Source: Candidatus Undinarchaeales archaeon
GTDB taxonomy: Archaea; SpSt-1190; JASMDC01
Assembly: GCA_030753015.1 (NCBI GenBank)
Contig: JASMDC010000018.1
Span: 8,455 to 72,454 of the forward strand
Direction of reading: 5' to 3'
Length of the DNA stretch: 64,000 bases
The notes under the pieces were generated by a model. That model worked only from the letters and a program-made list of their open reading frames with translations, made no database searches and was not told where the DNA came from. Both the position numbers and the translations under genes were made by a program. The stretch's first letter is position 1. Each line of letters starts with the position of its first letter. Of the stretch, positions 58,858 through 64,000 are shown one piece after another.

Positions 58858-59130
58858 ATGAGTGTGAATACGGGCAACATCCTTTTCTGGTTCATCGGCT
58901 CAGCGTGCATCCTGGCGTCGTTCGTCGTGCTGACCGGTGTCATGAACAACATAGAGTCGGGGGCCCTCTCCCCCGAGTCTGCGGACATGTGGGGTGCTGT
59001 GATGCTGTCGCTCGCTCTGGTGATGCTGGGCGGATGGATGTGGATCGGCTGTGCTGTGGGGATCGTGGAGGATGGTGGCGATGACTGGGACGAGATGGAC
59101 GACGACACACCCGGCGGACCTGTAGATTAG
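58858..59130 (+). CDS. Small two-helix membrane protein with an acidic tail
   Basis: A 90-residue protein with two hydrophobic helices (about 7-28, ILFWFIGSACILASFVVL, and 45-70, WGAVMLSLALVMLGGWMWIG) and an Asp/Glu-rich end (EDGGDDWDEMDDD). AAGGAGGT lies immediately before ATG 58858; the spacing is better for the GTG two codons on (58864), so either start is possible. Function is unknown. Confidence 0.55.
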   Translation: MSVNTGNILFWFIGSACILASFVVLTGVMNNIESGALSPESADMWGAVMLSLALVMLGGWMWIGCAVGIVEDGGDDWDEMDDDTPGGPVD

Positions 59131-59182
59131 ATTTCCGGCACCCACGGGAGCGCTTATATTGTTTAGTCCACTTGCATGATCC

Positions 59183-59521
59183 ATGCCAACGATGCAGGTG
59201 GATAACGAGGAGATCGAGGAGCTTTCAGGACGCATCCTGAAGGTCATCGGCGAGTACATGACTGAAGTCGCCGAGCTCAATCCCTCCGAGATCGCCCTGG
59301 CGCTGAGCCTTGCTTCCCATAAGCTGTGGGAGGGTGAGGGGCCAGCAGAGGAGGGTAGTGATGCTCCCGAGGCCGAGCCGGAGCCGGCCCCGGCCCCCGA
59401 GCCCGATCCGACCCCCGCCCCGGCCCCCGAGCCCGATCCGATCCCCGCCCCGACGCCTCCCACCCCTGTGGAAGAGCCGTCGAGCGATGACGAGGCCATC
59501 GACTCGTTCCTGGACGAATAG
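59183..59521 (+). CDS. Small acidic protein with Pro/Glu/Ala-rich tail, copy 1 of a tandem pair
   Basis: A 112-residue protein. Residues 1-52 are a helical unit (PTMQVDNEEIEELSGRILKV, ELNPSEIALALSLASHKLW), nearly identical to the next gene. The rest is a low-complexity EPAPAPEPDPTPAP tail and an acidic helix. The DNA for the tail contains a 30-bp tandem repeat. The TATA box TTATATT is at 59154-59160, and the message would be leaderless. The unit PSEIALALSL and the start motif MPTMQVDNEE are conserved between copies. Function is unknown. Confidence 0.6.
   Translation: MPTMQVDNEEIEELSGRILKVIGEYMTEVAELNPSEIALALSLASHKLWEGEGPAEEGSDAPEAEPEPAPAPEPDPTPAPAPEPDPIPAPTPPTPVEEPSSDDEAIDSFLDE
59391..59450 (+). 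repeat. 30-bp tandem repeat, two copies
   Basis: 59391-59420 and 59421-59450 differ at a single base (C/T in the 22nd position). The repeat encodes the Pro/Glu/Asp-rich tail of copy 1 and keeps the reading frame, so it can expand or contract in 10-residue steps. Confidence 0.8.
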
Positions 59522-59631
59522 GGTACACGCTCAGAACGGGGAAGGAACGCAGGACCTCCCGAGAGCGTGAGCTCGGTCCCGGGCGCCGCCTTGGGGCCAT
59601 GTTTTTATTTCTTGGTCCACTCAGCAAGACC

Positions 59632-59802
59632 ATGCCGACGATGCAAGTGGACAACGAGGAGGTGGAGGAACTCTCCAACCGCCTTCTGAAGGTCGTCAAG
59701 GACTATACCGGTGAGGTCGCGGAGCTCAATCCCTCCGAGATCGCCCTGGCACTGAGCCTTGTTCCGTACAAGCTCTGGAAGGAGATGGAAGGAGCGGAGT
59801 AG
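59632..59802 (+). CDS. Small acidic protein, copy 2 of the tandem pair
   Basis: A 56-residue protein from ATG 59632: MPTMQVDNEEVEELSNRLL and ELNPSEIALALSLVPYKLWK match copy 1, but the Pro-rich tail is absent and the protein ends KEMEGAE. TTTTTATTT at 59602-59610 is the TATA box, and the leader sequence (GGTCCACT...ACCATGCCGACGATGCA) resembles copy 1, so the promoter was duplicated too. The upstream in-frame reading (MFLFLGPLSKT) crosses the TATA box and is not the protein. Function is unknown. Confidence 0.6.
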   Translation: MPTMQVDNEEVEELSNRLLKVVKDYTGEVAELNPSEIALALSLVPYKLWKEMEGAE

Positions 59803-59811
59803 TAGGCGCCG

Positions 59812-60114
59812 TCACCCGTCAACCTTGAACACGAAGATAGTGCGGTTCGGGCGGGAGAGCTCGACCTTCTTTGCAAGAGCCGTCCGCTCCCCGTCCACGC
59901 GCAGGGGCGATGGGACCAGAAGGTACTGGGAACCGCGGTCCACGAGCTTGGACGCGGCATGGTAGCCCTGGTCGCCGACGAGGATGATCTTGTTACCGAG
60001 CTGGAACTGTTCGCTGAGCCGGTCGCTCTCGATCTCCACGTGCACTCGCAGCTTGCGGTCCTCCTTCAGATGCTCGACACCGACGAGCTTACCCTCGATC
60101 ATGGTCGGATACAA
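59812..60114 (-). CDS. Small hypothetical cytoplasmic protein
   Basis: A 100-residue, mostly beta-type protein (IEGKLVGVEHLKEDRKLRVH, GNKIILVGDQGYHAASKLVD, TIFVFKVDG). A TTG at 60114 is the likely start because AGGTGATG lies four bases before it; the ATG at 60102 is the alternative. TATA candidate ATTAAATAAAGG is at about 60127-60136 and could also serve the divergent gene. I do not recognise a family; base use is normal. It converges on copy 2 of the small acidic pair. Confidence 0.5.
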   Translation of the reverse strand: MYPTMIEGKLVGVEHLKEDRKLRVHVEIESDRLSEQFQLGNKIILVGDQGYHAASKLVDRGSQYLLVPSPLRVDGERTALAKKVELSRPNRTIFVFKVDG

Positions 60115-60181
60115 GTTTCATCACCTTTATTTAATTTTACCTTAAGATGTATCAGAAATCCTGGCTTCGGGATACGAAGGG

Positions 60182-60496
60182 ATGCGAATGGCCATAATCG
60201 AGAAAGTCGAGGCGGCAGAGGAGGACGAGGACGTCAGGCTCCATGTACGCATGAGCTACGAGGAATTCATCGCCCTTGAAGGGCACATGAAGGGCATCCA
60301 TCTATTCTCTGAGGCGGCGAGCAAACACACGACTACCATCTCGCGCAGGGGGCCGGGGAGCACGAGGTACATCCTCATCCCCAAGGCTCTGCGCAAGGGC
60401 ATCCCTCAATTCATCAAGGATGTACCAGTAACCCGTCTTGCCACGGCCTCTAAGGAATTCATCATCTTCACCATCTCGAAGCGGATACTCGGGTGA
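60182..60496 (+). CDS. Small hypothetical protein in the KaiC-like operon
   Basis: A 104-residue cytoplasmic protein starting at ATG 60182 or 60188 (the second has GAAGGG upstream). A helical acidic beginning leads to VRLHVRMSYEEFIALEGHM, then HTTTISRRGPGSTRYILIPK, and a C-terminal KEFIIFTISKRIL. The middle could be a small nucleic-acid-binding or sheet-forming unit. It ends 4 bp before the KaiC-like ATPase gene, so the two are an operon. The function is unknown. Confidence 0.55.
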   Translation: MRMAIIEKVEAAEEDEDVRLHVRMSYEEFIALEGHMKGIHLFSEAASKHTTTISRRGPGSTRYILIPKALRKGIPQFIKDVPVTRLATASKEFIIFTISKRILG

Positions 60497-60500
60497 GCAC

Positions 60501-61169
60501 ATGAAGCGCTGCAACACTGGCATCAAGAACCTCGACGCGATGGTCGGGGGCGGCTTCCCTTGTGGGAGCATCATCGGCATCGCCGGCCCTCCAGGCACCG
60601 GGAAGACGAACCTATCCCTCCAGTTCCTCATGGAGGGTGCGAAGAAGGGCGAGAAGGGCTACTACATAACGCTCCAGGAGCCCGTGAGCAACCTCGAGAA
60701 GGCTTACGCCTCCATGTCGTGGGGGAAGGAGTTCGAGACGCTCCGGAAGAAGGGCAAGATCGTCCTCAAGCACCTGCCCTATGCGGATTTCGAGGGGAAC
60801 CTCGACGCCATCGTGGACGAGGTGCTCGCCGACACGAAGGCACATCGCATCGTCATCGACTCCCTAGACGGCCTCATAGAGTTCATGAAAGAGCGCAAGA
60901 GGGGCGTGCGCGCCGTGCTCGATCCCCTCTTCGTGCGCCTGCGGCGTGACGACCTGACCACGGTCGTCGTGCTCGAAGGCTCTGGTGAGAATGGTCCGTC
61001 CAGTGTGGAGAAGTTCCTCGTGGACGGCGTCGTGTCCCTCGACCTGTTATCGTGGGGCGAGCTCGAGCGGCGTGTCTTCATACCCAAGATGCGGTGGACC
61101 GCACAGTACGAGTCGAGCGTGGGATACAAGATCACCAACAAGGGCATCGAGGTCGATAAGCCCGAGTAG
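60501..61169 (+). CDS. KaiC/RadA-like RecA-superfamily ATPase
   Basis: A 222-residue single-domain RecA-family ATPase of the archaeal COG0467 type: CNTGIKNLDAMVGGGFP, Walker A GPPGTGKTNLSLQF, QEPVSNLEKAY, and Walker B HRIVIDSLDGLIEF. Archaeal single-domain KaiC-like ATPases act in signalling and motility switching (ArlH is one); the substrate is unknown. ATG 60501 begins the conserved domain; the longer frame is a shadow of the preceding gene. It is the last gene of the operon with the 60182 gene. Confidence 0.9.
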   Translation: MKRCNTGIKNLDAMVGGGFPCGSIIGIAGPPGTGKTNLSLQFLMEGAKKGEKGYYITLQEPVSNLEKAYASMSWGKEFETLRKKGKIVLKHLPYADFEGNLDAIVDEVLADTKAHRIVIDSLDGLIEFMKERKRGVRAVLDPLFVRLRRDDLTTVVVLEGSGENGPSSVEKFLVDGVVSLDLLSWGELERRVFIPKMRWTAQYESSVGYKITNKGIEVDKPE

Positions 61170-61448
61170 GTCAGCGAGAGCGGTCGCTGGCGAGGCCCGA
61201 CGGGGTATTGTTCAAGGCACCTTCGGATAGATGCTCCTTCGTTTCTCTTGCGGATCCCCGGTCCGTTGTGAGAAACTACCCTTTTACGCTCCTCTACTGA
61301 ATGCGGATAGTGGGCAACGTTGATGTGGGGATGACCGTTCTGGTATGCGGGTGAATGTACAAATATGGGGATATTAAATCACAATATTGGATACAAAAGT
61401 CCTCAAAATAGTAAAATATATGAGTGGACTATATGACATAGACCCGAC
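61170..61448 (+). other. Spacer before the homocitrate-synthase-type gene
   Basis: 279 bp with no convincing ORF. The last 90 bp are AT-rich and contain AAAATATATG (about 61411-61420) and CTATATGAC as TATA candidates, the second very near the start. Short GATG/TGATG motifs near 61320-61340 are not ordered as C/D boxes. No tRNA. Confidence 0.4.
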
Positions 61449-62552
61449 ATGGGAAAGAATCTGACGATATTCGACACTACTTTGCGTGATGGCGAGCAGA
61501 TGCCCCACGTCGTGTTCTCCAAGGAGCAGAAGCTCGAGCTCGCTATGCTCTTCTCGGAGTTCGGAGTCGCATACATCGACATCATGCCCTTCATCTCGTC
61601 CCATGAGCTCGAGGTCACTCGGGAACTTGCCCGGCTCGATATGTCCGCTGAGATCGTCGCATCGTGCCGGATGATGCGAAAGGATATCGATACCGTCCAC
61701 CAGTGCGGAGTCCGTCGCATCTGCCTCTTCACGCCGCTGTCCGACCTCCACCTGGAGCGCAAGCTCGGCATCAGCAAGGAGCGGAACCTCGAGCGCTCGC
61801 TCGAGATGATCGATTATGCTCGTCGGAAGGGCCTTGCCGTCGATTTCGCCTGCGAGGACTACTCGCGCGCCGACAAGGATTACCGTTTGCAGTTCGTCGA
61901 TCGGATCTCCGACAAGGTGGGGACCTTCTTCCTGGCCGATACGACGGGATGCAAGACTCCCTCGGAGACCTTCGACATGGTGAAGGCGATCACGAGTCGG
62001 TGCGACTGCAGGATCGGACTGCACGAGCACAACGACTTTGGGATGGCGACTGCCAACACGCTCGAGGGGATCCGCGCGGGCGTCGAGGTGTTCTCGGGCA
62101 CGTTCACGGGCATCGGGGAGCGGGCCGGTAACGCCCCCATCGAGGAAGTGTGCGCTGCATTGAAGTTCATCGATAACGTCGACCTTCCCGTCAAATACAA
62201 CCTCCTCAAAAACATCTGTGACCGGGTCCAGGCGTTCTCCGGGATCAGCTTGCATCCCCATAAGCCGATAACAGGCGAGAACGCGTTCTCCCATGAGGCG
62301 GGCATCCACGTCCAGGGCATCCTCACCGATGCGCTGATGTACGAGAACTTCGACCCGGCATTCGTCGGGCATGAGCGGAGGATCTTGTTCGGAAAGCACA
62401 GTGGGAAGGCCGGGCTGAACCATTTCATAGACGATGCGCCGGACGACGAGATACAGATGCTGCTGGAGACCGTCAAAGAGATGTCCCAGGAGCAGGAGCG
62501 GTCGTTCTCTGCTTCTGAAGTGATTGAGCTTCACGGCTCTCTGTTCCGGTAG
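61449..62552 (+). CDS. Homocitrate synthase / isopropylmalate synthase family protein
   Basis: A 367-residue Claisen-condensing enzyme of the HMGL-like family: FDTTLRDGEQMPHVVFSKEQ (metal and substrate binding), HEHNDFGMATANTLEG (metal-binding His), GERAGNAPIEEV, and HEAGIHVQGILTD. It lacks the LeuA regulatory domain, and the unusual IDIMPFISSHE replaces the common IEAG/VDVG strand. With the next two genes it would make a 2-oxo acid chain extension module: lysine via alpha-aminoadipate, leucine, or a methanogen-type 2-oxo acid elongation. Length does not decide among these. The TATA box is within the preceding 40 bp. The dehydratase large subunit starts 9 bp later. Confidence 0.85.
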   Translation: MGKNLTIFDTTLRDGEQMPHVVFSKEQKLELAMLFSEFGVAYIDIMPFISSHELEVTRELARLDMSAEIVASCRMMRKDIDTVHQCGVRRICLFTPLSDLHLERKLGISKERNLERSLEMIDYARRKGLAVDFACEDYSRADKDYRLQFVDRISDKVGTFFLADTTGCKTPSETFDMVKAITSRCDCRIGLHEHNDFGMATANTLEGIRAGVEVFSGTFTGIGERAGNAPIEEVCAALKFIDNVDLPVKYNLLKNICDRVQAFSGISLHPHKPITGENAFSHEAGIHVQGILTDALMYENFDPAFVGHERRILFGKHSGKAGLNHFIDDAPDDEIQMLLETVKEMSQEQERSFSASEVIELHGSLFR

Positions 62553-62561
62553 CGCAGGATC

Positions 62562-63830
62562 GTGTCGGATATGGGCAAGACGCTTGTCGAGAGAATCTGT
62601 TCGGACAGGTGCGGGATGGACGTCTCCGCAGGGGACGCCGTCATCGTGGATCTTGACCATTGCTTCATCCATGACGCCACGGGTCCTCTTGCCGTACGTC
62701 AGCTCGAGCGTCTGGCCGATCTTCAGCGGGAGCGGTTCGATGACACACGGGTATTCTTGGACCATTTCACGCCAAGCCCGAGGATGGGCATCTCCAATGA
62801 TCACGCACTTCTCAGGGATCTTGCCGAAGAGAAGCACTGTTTTCTTTCCCGCGAAGGCGATGGTATCTGCCACCAGATCATGGCGGAGCGATTCGTAGCT
62901 CCTGGCGATGTCGTTGTGGGGGCCGATTCTCACACGTGCATGCTTGGGGCACTATCTGCATTGTCGGTCGGGATGGGATCGACCGATGTCGCGGTCGCCA
63001 TCGCCCTGGGTAGGACCTGGCTACTGGTCCCACAAACTATCAGGATCCTGGTGGATGGTCATCTCCCCTGGGGCGTCTATGCGAAGGACCTGGCCCTGCA
63101 TCTACTTGGCAAGATCAAATCGAACGGTGCAACGTACCGATCCCTGGAATTCTCGGGGACATTGATCGAGGAGCTCAGCCTCGGTGACAGGATGGTGCTC
63201 ACGAACATGGCCGTCGAGTTCGGGGCCAAATGTGGCCTGATGGAATCCGACAGGAGGACCGAGGAATACCTTCGCAGACACGACAGGGGCCACCAGTATA
63301 AAAGGATCGCGGCCGATCCGGACGCCATATACGAAGCGACCATCGAGATAGATGCTGGTGAGCTGGAGCCGAAGATAGCATGTCCCCACTCTCCAGACAA
63401 TGTCACGACTGTGACGAGTGGCGAGTGTAAGAACGTCCGTATCCACCAGGTGTTCATCGGATCGTGTACAAACGGAAGGATCCAAGACCTTCGGATCGCG
63501 GCCAAGATCCTTGACGACAACCAAGTCCATCCGCGGACGAGGTTGCTCGTATCCCCTGCTTCACGAAGGGTCTACAAAGAGGCAGTCTCCGAGGGGCTCA
63601 TTGATACGTTCATTGATGCGGGAGCATCGATAATCCCTCCTGGCTGCGGTCCCTGCGGTGGTGGCCATCAGGGCGTTCTCGCCGACGGGGAGCGTTGTCT
63701 CTCCACATCGAACAGGAACTTCCAGGGTCGGATGGGGAATCCAAATGCGTTCATTTTCCTGGCCAGCCCCGCTACTGCTGCTGCAACGGCACTGCGCGGG
63801 ACGATCACTGACCCGCGGGGGGAGCTATAG
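62562..63830 (+). CDS. Aconitase-family dehydratase large subunit (isopropylmalate dehydratase or homoaconitase)
   Basis: A 422-residue [4Fe-4S] dehydratase large subunit. The cluster Cys are in GSCTNGR and GCGPCGGG. Other signatures: DHFTPSP, VGADSHTCMLGALSAL, STDVAVAIALGRTW and STSNRNFQGRMGNP. The start is a GTG at 62562 or the ATG at 62571. The small subunit begins on the overlapping TAG-TG (63830), so the two are translationally coupled. The pathway cannot be told from this subunit alone: LeuC, homoaconitase and citraconate/methylmalate dehydratases share these motifs. It is the middle gene of the operon. Confidence 0.9.
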   Translation: MSDMGKTLVERICSDRCGMDVSAGDAVIVDLDHCFIHDATGPLAVRQLERLADLQRERFDDTRVFLDHFTPSPRMGISNDHALLRDLAEEKHCFLSREGDGICHQIMAERFVAPGDVVVGADSHTCMLGALSALSVGMGSTDVAVAIALGRTWLLVPQTIRILVDGHLPWGVYAKDLALHLLGKIKSNGATYRSLEFSGTLIEELSLGDRMVLTNMAVEFGAKCGLMESDRRTEEYLRRHDRGHQYKRIAADPDAIYEATIEIDAGELEPKIACPHSPDNVTTVTSGECKNVRIHQVFIGSCTNGRIQDLRIAAKILDDNQVHPRTRLLVSPASRRVYKEAVSEGLIDTFIDAGASIIPPGCGPCGGGHQGVLADGERCLSTSNRNFQGRMGNPNAFIFLASPATAAATALRGTITDPRGEL

Positions 63831-64000
63831 TGATCCTGAGCGGACGTGCGTGGAAGTTCGGGGACGATATAAGTACGGACCTGATTCTTCCGGGTCGTTT
63901 CTTTCCTATCTGCTCTTCCAACGAGGAACTCTTCAAGCATGTGTTCTCCGACATTCGTCCGGATTTCCTCTCCTTGATCGGAAGGGGGGATTTCATCGTG
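63830..64000 (+). CDS. Dehydratase small subunit (LeuD/homoaconitase type), 3'-truncated by window edge
   Basis: From GTG 63830, overlapping the large-subunit stop by one base, 57 residues are visible before the window ends. They show the LeuD swivel-domain opening: GRAWKFGDDISTDLILPGRF, then a loop and helix (EELFKHVFSDIRPDFLS) and the start of the second strand. In LeuD and homoaconitase the substrate-specificity loop lies further in, mostly beyond this edge. The pairing with the preceding gene makes the assignment firm, but the substrate is not determined. Confidence 0.85.
   Translation, partial: MILSGRAWKFGDDISTDLILPGRFFPICSSNEELFKHVFSDIRPDFLSLIGRGDFIV

Noticed and set aside
61310-61345. 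TGATG/GATGA motifs as a second C/D-box RNA
   Set aside because: The boxes are not in C-D'-C'-D order and no CTGA follows at suitable spacing.
61374-62933. 519-aa minus-strand ORF opposite the synthase/dehydratase genes
   Set aside because: It spans two well-identified genes on the other strand and their junction, so it is a shadow.

Overview
The window is an archaeal chromosome segment. The archaeal markers are GatE (the archaea-only amidotransferase subunit), class I HMG-CoA reductase, MBF1 with its zinc ribbon, UPF0182, an intron-containing tRNA-Ile with a bulge-helix-bulge motif, and TATA boxes about 25 bp upstream of many start codons, so many genes look leaderless. Where a Shine-Dalgarno exists it is of the AGGTGAT/GGAGG type. 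Base composition is clearly GC-rich. The DUF835 signalling protein and the hybrid histidine kinase point to an uncultured euryarchaeal or Thermoplasmatota-related lineage. That placement is inference and was not tested.

Layout. 0-10.5 kb: the end of gatE, a pilin-like protein, a secreted TPR protein, an unrecognised membrane protein, a phosphoesterase diverging from hmgA, then a Lon-like (S16) membrane protease overlapping a DUF355 gene, and UppP. 10.5-15.5 kb: a secreted Cys-motif protein followed by two radical-SAM-type genes that look like one radical SAM/SPASM enzyme broken apart and rebuilt. 15.7-25.8 kb: a GH31 glucosidase, a DUF401 transporter, a hybrid histidine kinase, a REC-PAS-DUF835-HTH regulator, a degenerate RecA-like protein and a Tat-exported DUF362 protein. 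25.8-29.6 kb: a phosphate block holding two different permeases, each with a PhoU-like partner. 29.6-38.3 kb: two tandem giant secreted Cys-rich paralogs with no recognised family. 38.3-51.4 kb: a ribbon-helix-helix/nucleotidyltransferase fusion behind repeated operator-like sites, an Mth938/MBF1 divergent pair, UPF0182, a small RHH regulator with its own dyad operator, a thioredoxin-thioredoxin-CcdA fusion, a radical SAM protein, a Roadblock protein, a Tyr/Gln-rich membrane protein, a TrkH/TrkA potassium pair and tRNA-Ile. 51.5-60 kb: another Cys-rich surface protein, a coiled-coil lipoprotein, a truncated GT2 start, a membrane glycosyltransferase-like protein, a second S16 protease and several small lineage-type genes. 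60-64 kb: a KaiC-like ATPase and a homocitrate/isopropylmalate-type synthase with its dehydratase subunits, the last cut by the window edge.

Two threads run through the window. First, it is unusually rich in exported Cys-rich proteins (10.6, 29.6, 34.1, 44.3, 48.6 and 51.5 kb) and also encodes a membrane thiol relay (45.2 kb) that could serve their disulfides. Second, several proteins keep a recognisable fold but have lost the expected catalytic signature: the radical SAM protein at 12.0 kb, the nucleotidyltransferase at 38.7 kb and the RecA-like protein at 24.2 kb. No CRISPR array, insertion sequence, integrase or rRNA was seen.
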